Shown: piece after piece, positions 1 to 10,474 of the stretch
Layout of the letters: the number at the start of each line of letters is the position of its first letter
How positions within the stretch are numbered: the stretch's first letter is position 1
From: Nephrocerus scutellatus
Lineage: Eukaryota > Arthropoda > Insecta > Diptera > Pipunculidae
Reading direction: 5' to 3'
Assembly (NCBI GenBank): GCA_947095585.1
Contig: OX352761.1
Span: forward strand, 89,632,779-89,696,778
Length of the DNA: 64,000 bases
Made by a program: the position numbers and the translations under genes
Notes under the pieces: model-generated
Told to the model about the DNA's origin: nothing
Database searches by the model: none
The model's input: the letters and a program-made list of their open reading frames with translations, nothing else

Positions 1-1139
1 GTGTAGGTTTGAGTGCTATGTGTTTCCAAGTGACGTAGATGATTAGCGAGATGGAAAATATTAGCGCCAGGTATCCAATGGTCAGATGGTGATAACTATG
101 TGCTTGAAGCTTATGAGGCAGCTCAAACACCTTCTGCTGGGCAATCATATCATGAAGGTCCGTAAGTTTTTTGAGTTGATTTTCGTAGCTACTGGCGTTG
201 AAATCCGTGAGTAGTGGCTTGAGTTGCGTAATTACTGCGACTTCTGACAGCTTTGTAAAACTTGTGTATGATGTTCTTATGGTGCTTGAGAACGTTTGAT
301 GCCCATGGATGGTGATGAAATTGTGTCTAAGAATACATTCGGGTTGAAGTGTTAACATTCCCGAACCATCTAAGACAAACTGTGAAGATTCTCTATCGCA
401 AACTGCTGAAAGCCGAGTTGGAGCTAACGTGGCGTATATCCATTGGTTTTTATGATCCATTTGAATCCATGTCGACTTACTCTCCGTCCGTTCGAACATA
501 CATATTGATTGAGTTTCGTTGTTGAGAAGTCGTAGTTCACATGAGCAATCTTCTGCGCCATTCCTGTATTTTGATTGAATATTGAAACACAGATATTGCT
601 CGTCCTTCAGGCTGACGCAGGATCTTAGAGTTGTTGAATCTATTGGAAAGTATTCGTCGCGGTGGGAGCTTATGGCCAATACTGGTGCACAAGTTCGAAT
701 AGCAACCATGGTGTTTTTGATGAGACTTGGAATGGCAATTATTCTGAATAGATCGTACTGCTCCTGATCTGCCAGTGGGAGTGTAATTCTAAAAACGACA
801 TGATTTTTGGCGATTCCAACCTTAACCGTCATTAGTTTGTACAACTGCAGCAAATTATCTTCATCAGTAGGAATTTCTAAATAGGCTGGTAAGTGTGCCT
901 TGATGGTTTGCAACTCTTCCTTAAGTTGTGTTGTTGATAGCAATAGAGAGCTAATTCTACCTTGATGAGTTTCAGAGAGTACATCTAATAGTGCTGTCTG
1001 CATCCTTTGTAAGTTCACTATCATGAGGACTAGTTGAAAGGCAACTGATAGGAACGCCTGGAATATCTTCAACTGGAACTCATCCTCGCAATTTTCCCGA
1101 ACTGTTGATGTGATTTCATTCAAGTGTTTATCAATTTTT
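1..1139 (-). pseudogene. Env-like protein, C-terminal part with membrane anchor (BEL-A, partial)
   Basis: On the minus strand one frame stays open over roughly bases 212 to 1 and ends in a strongly hydrophobic stretch (about bases 85-20, rich in Leu, Ile and Ala) followed by a short basic tail, as expected of the anchor of a class I insect retroviral envelope. This is the continuation of the Env frame upstream, but a stop at 1140 separates the two parts and I did not find one uninterrupted frame joining them. The C-terminus lies off the left edge. Type I membrane protein by family analogy; almost certainly non-functional here. Confidence 0.6.
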
Positions 1140-1700
1140 TTATTTTTTACTTGTTGCTGTCTCGCCTTTCTTTAGTAAATTTATGGTTGAGTCAATTATG
1201 GATGTTTGGTTGCGCAGTAGGCCAAGCAAATGATTTTCGTTATCCTTTACTTGGTCTATCGTAGTCGACATCTGTTCTGCATACTCTGAATCCAAAACTC
1301 CAAACAGCGAATTGGCAATGTTTCCTATCAGATTCACCGCTCCCCTCTTGGTTCGTCTGGCTGAAAGCAAGATTTCTTCGGATTGAAGCTCGTCTATGAT
1401 GTGGTGAAACTGGTTGAGTGTATCGTGGCATAGTTCTTGTTCCCGCAATTTTTGACATAACTGCTCCAATTGTTTTGTTCCATTTGAGAGGGCACTAAAT
1501 TCTGATCTTATTGGGTCCAGTTGGTAATAGATAATAAAGTCCCATTCACTTGTTGCTCTACTTACGGACCCTACTCCTTCGAAGTGAATTCCAAGGCTTG
1601 AATTGAATTTCGAAATCTGGATCTTGTCTGCACATACAATTGGTAATATTAACATGATGGCTAGCAAGGATGTGAGGTTGATGCCACTCGATGTCTTTCG
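1140..1700 (-). pseudogene. Env-like protein, N-terminal part with signal peptide and furin-like site (BEL-A)
   Basis: The open frame continuing from the integrase tail enters a hydrophobic signal-like segment (about 1679-1631), then an ectodomain with paired Cys, then a dibasic RTKR site (about 1355-1344) followed by a Gly/Ala/Leu/Ile-rich stretch. A dibasic site right before a hydrophobic segment is the layout of baculovirus-F-like envelopes of insect retroelements such as errantiviruses and roo. Pol and Env share one frame here with no stop between them. The frame stops at 1140. Family assignment rests on layout and on the parallel copy at 11992-12823, which has a matching RARR site. Confidence 0.7.
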
Positions 1701-3398
1701 TCGTTTTGTGGGTATTGTTGTTGGTTCCGTTGTTGCAGAATCCTCTGAGCTCTGCTGCTTTAAGTGGAACTCAGGATGTTCGTCGTTGTCTTCAACTGGT
1801 AGCGGTGCCAATCTGTGGATTGGACGTTTCCAAACTCCAGTTGCACTTTTGACGTCCACAACGCGTACAGATCCATCATCGCCCTCATAAGTTTTGACAA
1901 TTCGTCCAAGTGGCCATTGCAAGGGTGGAACATTGTCTTCTTTAATGATGACCATTTCTCCCACTTTGATGTTCTTGGAACACTCCTTCCACTTATGACG
2001 ATATTGCAGTTCACTCAGATATTCCTGTGACCATAGCTTCCAGAACTCATATTTGAGATGAGAGACTAGGTTCCATCTGGTCAATAGAGTTTGTTTTGTA
2101 GACGCTGCGTTGGCATCAATTTGGGCCGTCAGTGGCTCTCCAATCAGAAAGAATCCCGGAGTTAGAGCGGTGATGTCGTTCAGGTCACTGGACATCGGTG
2201 TGAGAGGTCTTGAATTTAAGATGGCCTCTATTCCAACCTTTGTCTTCTTTAATGATGACCATTTCTCCCACTTTGATGTTCTTGGAACACTCCTTCCACT
2301 TATGACGATATTGCAGTTCACTCAGATATTCCTGTGACCATCGCTTCCAGAACTCATATTTGAGATGAGAGACTAGGTTCCATCTGGTCAATAGAGTTTG
2401 TTTTGTAGACGCTGCGTTGGCATCAATTTGGGCCGTCAGTGGCTCTCCAATCAGAAAGAATCCCGGAGTTAGAGCGGTGATGTCGTTCAGGTCACTGGAC
2501 ATCGGTGTGAGAGGTCTTGAATTTAAGATGGCCTCTATTCCAACTAGCACTGTCTCAAGTTCTTCGTAAGTCAGCGAGGCGGTCGATACGCTTCTTATAA
2601 GCAGGTGTTTTGCCGATTTTACGGCTGCCTCCCAAAGACCACCGAAATGAGGTGCCCTCGGTGGAATGAAGCTGAATTGAATCGCCCTGTCACAGCTGAT
2701 TGTTTGCTCCCACGAAGTTTGTTGCGTTGTCGCAGTATAGGGTTTGACAGTGTCCCCTGCGGCCAATAAATCTCCTCAATGCTCCAAGAAACGTTTCAGT
2801 GGTTAGGTCGCTGAAAAGTTCCAAGTGTACAGCCTTGGTGGTGAAACAGCAGAATAGTGCTACGTATGCCTCAGAGGCCTTTTCCCGCGAATTTTATAAT
2901 GGATTCAAAATGGACCACAACAATTGACTCCTGAGTTAATGAAAGGTCTTGCTGGTGTAATTCTAGGCGAAGGAAGATTGCCCATTACTTGTTTGAGCAA
3001 TTGGGGTTTAGCTCTACTGCACTTTATGCAATGTTGTACTATTGAGCGGGCCATTATTTTTCCCTTGATAGGCCACCATCGTTGCCTAGCATGAGCTAAA
3101 AGTGTCTGAGGTCCGCAGTGCATATTTCTTTCATGAATCCCTTTCAATAAAAGTTTTGCCAATGGATCCTTGTACGGTAGAAGCATTGGATGTTTTGCGT
3201 CATATGATAGTGCTGATGACTCCAATCGTCCTCCTACTCTGATAACTCTCTTATCGTCTAAAAATGGGGCACGACTTGAAAGGTGACTTGTTCGTTTTAG
3301 TTCTTTATAAGTTTTTAGATCATAACTTTCTTGCTTAAAGTAGCATGCTTGTATTGCTCGGGTTATGACAACTAATGAATCATTTAGTTATTGGGAAG
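1701..3398 (-). pseudogene. BEL/Pao integrase, broken (BEL-A)
   Basis: Three pieces are visible. At 3225-2905 is the N-terminal zinc domain: HCGPQTLLAHARQRWW with a following CIKC pair gives the His2-Cys2 arrangement. Around 2760-2710 a frame reads CDNATNFVG, carrying a catalytic Asp. From about 2690 to 2185 another frame reads [19 protein letters not shown], with the catalytic Glu, then a C-terminal domain. The change of frame near 2695 and the stop next to it break the catalytic core. A tandem duplication (1933-2544) then repeats and frameshifts the C-terminal domain. The last portion, down to about 1770, is rich in Trp/Pro/Arg as in BEL C-terminal domains. Confidence 0.85.
1933..2544. repeat. 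305-bp tandem duplication inside integrase
   Basis: 1933-2237 and 2240-2544 are the same sequence at an offset of 307 bp; the one difference I found is 2035 A versus 2342 C. Two bases (2238-2239) separate the copies. Because 307 is not a multiple of three, the second copy is read in another frame, so the integrase C-terminus is disrupted. Confidence 0.93.
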
Positions 3399-4504
3399 TC
3401 AAGGTAATCTCGTCTTGTCGTTGAAGTTTCGGAGAATTCGCGTGTTTGATGAAGCGTAGTATGTATCCAACAATTCTCTGAAGTACTGCAAATGAATTCC
3501 GGTGGTTGATTTGTATATTAATTCTTGATCCTCAGTATGGGTTGCTGTTGCTACAATTGGCAAATTTCGTATTCTCTCTGTGTCTTCAAGGATGGCCAGC
3601 CCCTTAATGTATTTTCCTGGCCATAAGTCCTCCTTTCCATGTAGAAACATGGGTCCGTAAAACCACAGCGTGCATAGTGGTAATTTATCTGGTTGTAATC
3701 CTCTTGATAGTACGTCGGCAGGATTGTACTTGGATGCCACATGACGCCATTGGTCGGGAAGTGAATTTTCCTGAATAGTAGCGATTCTGTTGGCCACGAA
3801 TGTTTGGAACGACGATGAAGGAGAATTAATCCAGGCCAGGACAATCTCTGAGTCTGTCCATAAAAATGTCGGTACGGTTTTAACTTTCAGATCATCCTTG
3901 ATTCTTGCAGTGAGTTGGGCCGCTAGAACTGCAGCGCATAGTTCTAGTCGTGGTAAGGTTTGTTTCTTTAATGGGGCGACTCGCGATTTTGAACATAACA
4001 ATCTTACTATCGTTCTTCCATCTTTCAATTTTGCTCGTAGGTATATCACTGCTCCATATGCCTTTTCGGAAGCATCGGCAAACGCGTGGATTTGTACGAC
4101 TGTTGATACGTTACTGCCGAACATATGTCGTGGAAATTCAAAAAACCATTTAACTCCTTTAGGTTGTTTCGAAATGATATCCATTTTGTATGTAGTTCGG
4201 CGGGTAATGCTTCGTCCCATTCTAATTTTAATCTCCATAGCTCTTGAACAAATATTTTAGCAGTAACAACTACTAGACCCATCACGCCCAAGGGATCGAA
4301 TAGTTTCGCAAGATCCGAGGTGACAATTCGTTTTGTGACCCGGCTGGTAGAGTTCAATTGAGTTTTCACACGAAAATTGTCTGTCTTCGGATGCCATGTG
4401 AGGCCAGGCGCCTTGATTGATGCGTTGTCTTCGTCGTCCAGGTCAAGGTTGATTTCTTGATCCTCCCTTGCAATTCCTTCGAGCAGTTGTGGATGATTGG
4501 CACA
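3399..4504 (-). pseudogene. BEL/Pao RNase H and connection domains (BEL-A)
   Basis: The frame 4369-4046 holds the connection segment (SDLAKLFDPLGVMGLVVV, typical of BEL elements between RT and RNase H). The frame 4238-3399 holds the RNase H region: an AFADASEKAYG motif with a catalytic Asp, PRLELCAAVLAAQL with a catalytic Glu, and LWTDSEIVLAWI with another catalytic Asp. The two frames overlap at 4046-4238, so a frameshift lies there. It would degrade the RNA of the RNA:DNA hybrid during reverse transcription. It continues from RT at 4505 after a stop. Confidence 0.88.
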
Positions 4505-5836
4505 TCACTTCCGTAATTTGAATCCTGCACCCTCTAATATGTGCGTGAGTTGATTCTTCGTTTCGATAGCGTTTGATAGGCTGTCAGTCCCAGTTAGACA
4601 GTCATCTACATAAAAATCGTTGAGGAGAACTTGAGATCCCAATAAAAATGTATCGGATGTTTCTTTAGCTAGTTTTTGTAGGCACTTTGTTGCTAGATAA
4701 GGTGCCGCTCTTGTACCATATGTTACGGTGTTGAGTTCATAGTACTGTAAAGGCTCGTTTTCACTCTTTCTCCAGATAATGGTTTGGTACCTTTTATTAT
4801 CTTGATGCATAAGTATTTGCCGGTACATTTTTTGTATGTCAGTGCAAAAGACAAACCTGGGCAATCGAAATCGAAGTAAAAGTGAAAATAGTTCACCCTG
4901 CACTGTTGGGCCCGTGTACATGACATCGTTTTGGGAAAGTCCTGATGTTGTCTTTGATGATGCATCAAATACGACTCGAAGCTTGGTAGAGCTGCTGTCG
5001 GCCTTCAACACGCGATGGTGAGGAATGATGTAATGTGGCGATATAATGTCACCGATATTGATTTTTGTCATGTGACCCAATGATTCATATTCGTCCATGA
5101 ATTGTATGTATTGAGTCTTAAACTCCGGGTTTCGGGATAGTCTCCTCTCTAAGGCTAGGAACCTGTTCGATGCAACTTCTAGAGATTCGCCAAGTCTACT
5201 TGTGTCTTCACAGAATGGCAATCTCACAATAAAGCGCCCGTCACTACCCCTTCGGGTGTTTTGTGCAAAGTGTGCTTCACACAACTCTTCATTTCTGGAT
5301 AAATGAGTTCGTACTGGTTGTACCTCGTCGAGGCTCCATAAACGTTCGACCATTTGGTGTAGATCATTGTCGTTGTAAGTGGAAATTCCACATGCTGCTG
5401 TTATGAGTTGTGCTTCGCCTACCCTTCCAGCCAATACCCAACCAAAGACGGTATTCTGGAGAGTAGGTAGGTCATCTTGAAGGCGTATCTGCCCAATGGA
5501 AAGCAACTGATGATAGAATTCGGCACCAAGTAGGATGTCAATCTTGTCTGGACGATGGAATGCTGGGTCGGCGAGTGGAATGTTGTTTGGTATTCCCCAT
5601 GATGAAATGTTTAAAAATTGAGAAGGCTGTGGTGTAATGATGTGCGGCAAAACAAATGCTTCCAATCGAGCACTAAAGCCGTTAATTCTTGACTGAATGC
5701 TAGCATTAATGCGGTGATGGGATTCTCTTTTTTCGTTTCCAATGCCTTGAATACTGATTGATGCTGTCCTTGTGCGAAGTCCTAATCTCTTCACCAATCG
5801 TTCGGCAATCAAATTTACTTGAGAGCCAGAATCCAA
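4505..5836 (-). CDS. BEL/Pao aspartic protease and reverse transcriptase (BEL-A)
   Basis: A 443-residue open frame. Residues 2-4 are DSG, the BEL/Pao version of the retropepsin active site, followed by a hydrophobic protease fold and an ILLGAEF motif like the second protease strand. From about residue 280 comes the RT: LRVVFDASSKT, then FCTDIQKMYRQI (first catalytic Asp), YGTRAAPYLA, and the YVDD box encoded at 4601-4612. The first Met lies within the protease and is not a real start; the protein is part of a Gag-Pol frame that is interrupted upstream by a TAA at 5846-5848. The RT core itself looks intact. Confidence 0.92.
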   Translation of the reverse strand: MDSGSQVNLIAERLVKRLGLRTRTASISIQGIGNEKRESHHRINASIQSRINGFSARLEAFVLPHIITPQPSQFLNISSWGIPNNIPLADPAFHRPDKIDILLGAEFYHQLLSIGQIRLQDDLPTLQNTVFGWVLAGRVGEAQLITAACGISTYNDNDLHQMVERLWSLDEVQPVRTHLSRNEELCEAHFAQNTRRGSDGRFIVRLPFCEDTSRLGESLEVASNRFLALERRLSRNPEFKTQYIQFMDEYESLGHMTKINIGDIISPHYIIPHHRVLKADSSSTKLRVVFDASSKTTSGLSQNDVMYTGPTVQGELFSLLLRFRLPRFVFCTDIQKMYRQILMHQDNKRYQTIIWRKSENEPLQYYELNTVTYGTRAAPYLATKCLQKLAKETSDTFLLGSQVLLNDFYVDDCLTGTDSLSNAIETKNQLTHILEGAGFKLRK

Positions 5837-5845
5837 TATACCTCT

Positions 5846-7561
5846 ACATTACATCACCTGCCCATTGTTAGCCACTATGCGTATCATGGCTGTACTGAGC
5901 AGTACGTATTGTTGTCTTTCTCGCTCCTTGGATGCTGCTAACGTTACCGATGAATTCGTCTTCGGCTCTTGGTTCATGAGATTGCTATCGGTACATGAAT
6001 CTTTATTGCTTTTGAGATGAAGAAGTGTGTTGTGTTTTTTGTCGCACTTCATACAGCTCCGCGAGACGCAATTATTAGCAACATGACCAGCTCTTAAGCA
6101 ATTCAGACATAACTTGCCCTTTTGTACCAATTGTATCCGAGCAGCAGGTTTTAGTTGCAAAAATTGATTGCAGGCATACAAGGGATGAGTTCCTTTTCCA
6201 CAAGATTTACAGATATTTTTGAGCCGTTGCTCCGATGCTGCTGTTGCACAAGTTCGTGGATATCCTTCCTTTTTCTTGTGTACGATAGCCTCTAGCGATT
6301 GAAATTGGTTTTCCAGAAAAGTCAAAAATTCCTTCACTGTCTGGAGTTTTTTAGGTCTTTTAAGCGATTGTTCATAGAGGCCCCTGGAACTCTGATCTAG
6401 TTTGTTAACTAGCAATTGTAGTAAAATAGGGTCCCACGTTGAGGTATTAATGCCTAGATTACCTAATGCTAACAGGCACTCATGAGTGGTATCGTGTAGA
6501 GCCTTGATAGCAGCCGCTGATGGTTGAGCTTGTGTTTGGTTGGGTTGCCCAAGTATTTTTTGTATAAGTGTTGATGTCAGAATTCGAACGTTGTTGTATC
6601 GATCCTGCAGGGTGGACCAAGCGGTTGTGTAGTTCTCTTCTGATAATGATAGGTGCCGGATCAAATTTTCTGCTTCGCCGCTGAGATGAGATTTTAGATA
6701 CTACATTTTTTGAACGTTGGGTATCTGTTGCTTGTCGATCATTTGAGAGAATAGATCGAAAAATTGTCTCCACTTTAAGTAGTCACCATCGAACTTCGGA
6801 ATGGTGACCTTTGGTAGGTTCAGTGAGTTCGGCTTAGCTGTAATATTCTCTTCCGAAACTCCTCCTCTAGCATGTGATTGCATCTTGGTTGCCATTGTCA
6901 CCAATTTCTCTTGGAACAAACTTTCCATTTCGACATATTCTGTGTGTTTGTAGCCGAACTTCGTTGGGTCTTCCTCTAATTCCCAAATGGAATAATTAAG
7001 GGACTCAACCTGCTGCCACAGTTGATCAATCGTTTTAAATTTTATCTCATGATACTGTAGGGGTTGATCTTCGCTCAGAGATAATCCCTGGATCATTCTC
7101 CGCAACGAATCTAATACGGCCCTTTGTCTTCTGATCGTATTACTAATTCTTGATGGCTCATCCGCCGATGTCGTTATTGGATCTATTTTTGATAGCGCTG
7201 GTTGCGCGGGGTCCATTCCTCTCTCACCGCCAGTAGCACCTTCAATACTCGCATCTTCAATGTTCGCCATTGCCTCTTCGAACCGTTTCTTGTAAATTTC
7301 ACAAAGTGTTGATATTTCCGAATAGTATTCCTTCGTAAAATAATCGTGATCAGTAGGAACATTTGACAGCAGCTTTATTTTTCTGTCTGTTTTTGCGAAT
7401 TTCCCCCAATTGTCTTGCAGCCGGTGCAATCGCTCCTCAAAATAAAACCTTTTTGTTTTTCTATCTGGGGAGTCCTTTTTAAAATTGGCTATGACTCTCT
7501 GGATTTCTTGGCCAATTGCCAATTGTTCCACGACGAGTTCTTCAAATGAAGCCATGATCAA
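5846..7561 (-). pseudogene. BEL/Pao Gag with CCHC knuckles, two in-frame stops (BEL-A)
   Basis: Start chosen at the Met near 7561-7553, shortly after the leader. The N-terminal half is acidic and helical (capsid-like). Near the C-terminus are CKSCGKGTHPLYAC and CLNCLRAGHVANNC, both CX2CX4HX4C knuckles, and a third variant ending in His. The blocks 7561-6701 and 6664-5849 are in the same frame, separated by a TAG near 6701-6703; a TAA at 5846-5848 separates Gag from the protease. BEL elements normally make one Gag-Pol protein, so both stops look like inactivating mutations rather than programmed signals. Confidence 0.9.
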
Positions 7562-7777
7562 TGTATATGTTTAATCTTCCGATAGTGAAGTTTTACAGAT
7601 GATAGTTTTGGCCGATGACGGGATCAAAATTTTCGCGTAATTATGATGGTACCAGTATATGGCTCCGGTACACGCCAAAGTATTTTCAAATAGTACGAAT
7701 TTAAATTAGCACCAGTGTATAGCCCTGGTCTACGCTTTAAGAAAATCGAAGTCACCAAAATGTGACTGAATGTGACG
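7562..7777 (-). other. BEL-A 5' leader
   Basis: Non-coding leader between the primer-binding site and Gag. It contains two related short segments near 7650-7676 and 7710-7735, each with a 'gtacca/cagtatatggc' or 'gcaccagtgtatagcc' type core, a small internal duplication. Confidence 0.6.
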
Positions 7778-7795
7778 ATCACGTCGGGGTCACCA
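7778..7795 (-). other. Primer-binding site, tRNA-Trp type
   Basis: The plus strand reads atcacgtcggggtcacca. From memory this is the 3' end of animal tRNA-Trp plus the CCA tail, so the minus strand is an 18-nt primer-binding site. It sits three bases inside the LTR end, the expected spacing. Confidence 0.8.
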
Positions 7796-7798
7796 AAA

Positions 7799-8276
7799 TG
7801 TTACAGACTCGTTTGCCTGCAATTGTTCTATAAGGATGTTAAGTTATTATCAAGAACATAAACTTGATAAAGATTTGATGTATAACAAGCACTTGAACTT
7901 GTTACACTCGAAGTGGATAATTATTAGAATGAAAAGAAACGTCTTCTTCCACGGTGTAATTAATAATCACTTTTTTATTGAATTGGTAGCTTATTATATA
8001 CAATACAAAAAATACATTACGTAGGCAACTTACAGTTAATGTATAATAATCTAAACGTAAACAATAATAAAGAGAATTAACAAAGTAGTAAATATGCTGC
8101 TTCGTGAATGTAGTCCATTGCCCTAAGTAGAAATTAAAATGTGCAAAGTGCTGAATCTTCAATATAGTTCATTACCTCAAATAGAAATTAAAATGTGCGG
8201 ATATGCTGAATCGTCAATACAGTTCGTTACCCCAAACCAACGAACTGATTCCAGGTCAACTGCTAGATCAGCAACA
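7799..8276 (-). repeat. 5' LTR of BEL-A
   Basis: Bounded by TGTTAC at 7799 and GCAACA ending at 8276, giving TGTT...AACA inverted ends, and placed next to the primer-binding site. The BEL-B coding sequence begins soon after 8276. Length 478 bp. The other LTR is outside the window, so the outer boundary rests on the terminal motif only. Confidence 0.72.
8095..8245. repeat. 54-55 bp triplicate inside the LTR
   Basis: Three diverged units start with tgctg at 8095, 8149 and 8204. They share a core like gtagttcattacc and, in the first two, tagaaattaaaatgtgc. On the minus strand this lies in the upstream (U3) part of the LTR, where enhancers usually sit. Confidence 0.75.
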
Positions 8277-8304
8277 AGTTCGTTGGCTTGAATGAACGAA
8301 CCGC

Positions 8305-9638
8305 TGTGTGTCAGCATACTTGCATATTTCTTGACGTCACTAAACAGGAACATTCCAAAGAATATAAAATTATCTGATCCAAATTTCAACTGTACGGATC
8401 ATATCGACCTACTCATCGGCGCAGAACTGTATTATGAACTTCTGTCTGTTGGACAAATAAGTTCCAATGTCGAGATGCCCACTTTTCAAAACACGGTATT
8501 CGGGTGGATGGCAACAGGGAGAATTGGACAACTTCCAAATACATTAATTACTTGCGGTATGTGCATCGAAGACGAAAATCTGAAGAAACTAATTGAAAAA
8601 TTTTGGACAACTGAAGAACCAGAGGAACCACAAGGAGCTCTTACAACAGCAGAAAAGTGGCGTGAAAAGAACTTTGTACAGACAACTCATCGGGATATCC
8701 AAGGCCGATTTACCCTAAAACTACCATTTTAAGACGATCCCACAAGGCTTGGGGAATCAAAACCCATCACCCTCCAACGGTTATATGCGTTAGAAAGACG
8801 ATTAGCTAACAATAAAGAGCTTAAGCAACAATACGATCAATTTATGAACAAGTATATCACTCTAAATCACACTCTAAAGACAGAAGTAGCGCTTCCACCA
8901 AGGAATTCACCACACTACTTTCTTCCTCACCACTGCGTGCAAAAACCTGATAGCAGTACCACCAAGTTGAGAGTCGTATTCGACGCGTCATGCAAGACAT
9001 CCTCCAATATATCGCTCAATGATATCTTGCATGTAGGCCCCAGAATTCAAGATGACCTATTCACAATTCTGCTAAGATTCCGGTTACCGCGGTTTGTTTT
9101 TACAGCCGATATAGAAAAAATCTATAGGCAAGTATTGCTACATAAAGAAGATCGAAGGTACCAGTTGATTTTGTGGAGAAAGGAAGTATCAGAACCTGTA
9201 AAATGTTATCAGCTGAACACCGTGACCTACGGCACATCATCTGCCCCCTACTTATCAATAAAATGTTCACAACATCTCTCTCAAGCAACAACTAAAAGCC
9301 ACCCCTTCGGCAGCAAGATACTTCAACACGATTTCTACGTAGACGACGTCATGACAGGCGCAAACAGTCTTTCCACTGATCTGGAAATGCAAAGGCAATT
9401 GATTGACGTGCTTCAGGGAGAAGGCTTCAAACTGCGCAAGTGGTGCGTAAATCACCCGCGGCTACTACAAAATTTCGGTTCAGAGGACAAAGAAGTACAG
9501 CTGGACTTCAAAAATGACTCAGAAGACAACATAAAAACTTTGGGTCTAACTTGGCTGCCTAAGGTAGACGATTTTTGCATCAAAACTTATGAGAATTACG
9601 ACGCCAAAGTCACAAAAAAAAGGTCTCATCAGAAATAG
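8305..9638 (+). pseudogene. BEL/Pao protease end and reverse transcriptase (BEL-B)
   Basis: The segment DHIDLLIGAELYYELLSVG aligns with the protease tail of BEL-A, so coding homology starts mid-protease. The RT follows with LRVVFDASCKT, FTADIEKIYRQV and a YVDD box at 9336-9347. One frame is kept throughout except for a TAA at 8730-8732. At 9614-9621 a run of eight A has shifted the frame just after the RT, and the sequence resumes as SSEIARIFDPLGIM in another frame. The RT catalytic Asp residues are still present. Confidence 0.87.
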
Positions 9639-10474
9639 CACGAATATTTGATCCACTTGGAATCATGGCTCCAGTGGTAATCACCGCAAAAATCTTTCTG
9701 CAACAGTTGTGGAAATTAAAATTAGATTGGGATGCAGCTCTACCTCAGGAATTGCATTCACAATGGTCAAGATTCCGTGACAACCCAAGGTACATATATT
9801 TTCATATTTTCACACCAGACTCCAGAAGTAACACAAGTTCACGTTTTCGCTGATGCATCCGAAAGGGCGGATGGAGCCTCCATCTATATACGATCAACGG
9901 TTAGTCACGGAACCATCATAGTGCGATTGTTGTGCGCAAAATCTCGTGTAGCACAACTTGAGAAGGAAAAGTTTAAGAAGCCGACAATTCCACGGCTAGA
10001 ATTGTGCGCCTCCAAGCTAGGAACGGATCTCGCCAATCAAATAAAAAGGGATATTGGATACGAAGATGCTCCTACGTATTTTTGGAGTGACTCTGAAATT
10101 GTCTTGGCTTGGATCAACTCCTCTGAGAAATCCCTCCCAACGTTCATTGCTAACAGAGTATCTTCGATAAAGGTTAGTACCACACCACAACAATGGCGTC
10201 ACGTAAAATCCAAGGAGAATCCAGCTGATTTACTAACACGAGGAATTACTCCGGAAAAGTTGAAGGAATGCAAGCTTTGGTTTTATGGTCCCCTATTCCT
10301 TCATGGTCGAGAATCATCTTGGCCACAACCTTACAACAAATCGGCATTGTCTGAGCAGCAACCAAACTCTAATGCGTTACCAATAACAACTGACGATAAG
10401 GAGGCAGGTCACTTTATCTACAAAATCAAGCATGGAAACTCATTTCAAAGGGTCCAGCGGATCACTACATATTA
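9639..10474 (+). pseudogene. BEL/Pao RNase H region (BEL-B)
   Basis: The connection segment (IFDPLGIMAPVVITAK) is followed by a frame change and apparent deletion near 9790-9830, then VHVFADASERADG, IPRLELCASKL and FWSDSEIVLAWI, the RNase H acidic residues. The frame closes at 10473. It parallels the 3399-4369 region of BEL-A on the other strand. Confidence 0.85.

Larger units (their letters stand above)
1..8276 (-). mobile_element. BEL/Pao endogenous retroelement, env-bearing, 3' end beyond window (BEL-A)
   Basis: Read on the minus strand the order is LTR, tRNA-Trp-type primer-binding site, Gag with CCHC knuckles, aspartic protease, reverse transcriptase, RNase H, integrase and an envelope-like protein. 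That domain order is the BEL/Pao order. The 5' LTR is at the right (7799-8276); the 3' LTR would lie left of base 1, so LTR-to-LTR age cannot be measured. The copy is defective: in-frame stops in Gag and at the Gag/protease junction, frameshifts in the integrase and a 305-bp tandem duplication in the integrase tail. BEL-B, on the other strand to the right, starts in mid-pol directly after this LTR, which suggests BEL-A inserted into it. Confidence 0.88.

Noticed and set aside
1603..2337. Plus-strand frames opposite the BEL-A integrase/Env
   Set aside because: No domain; antisense shadows, partly duplicated with the 305-bp repeat.
5846..5848. Programmed stop readthrough between Gag and protease
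   Set aside because: BEL elements usually have one uninterrupted Gag-Pol frame, and this copy has other nonsense changes, so a random stop is simpler.
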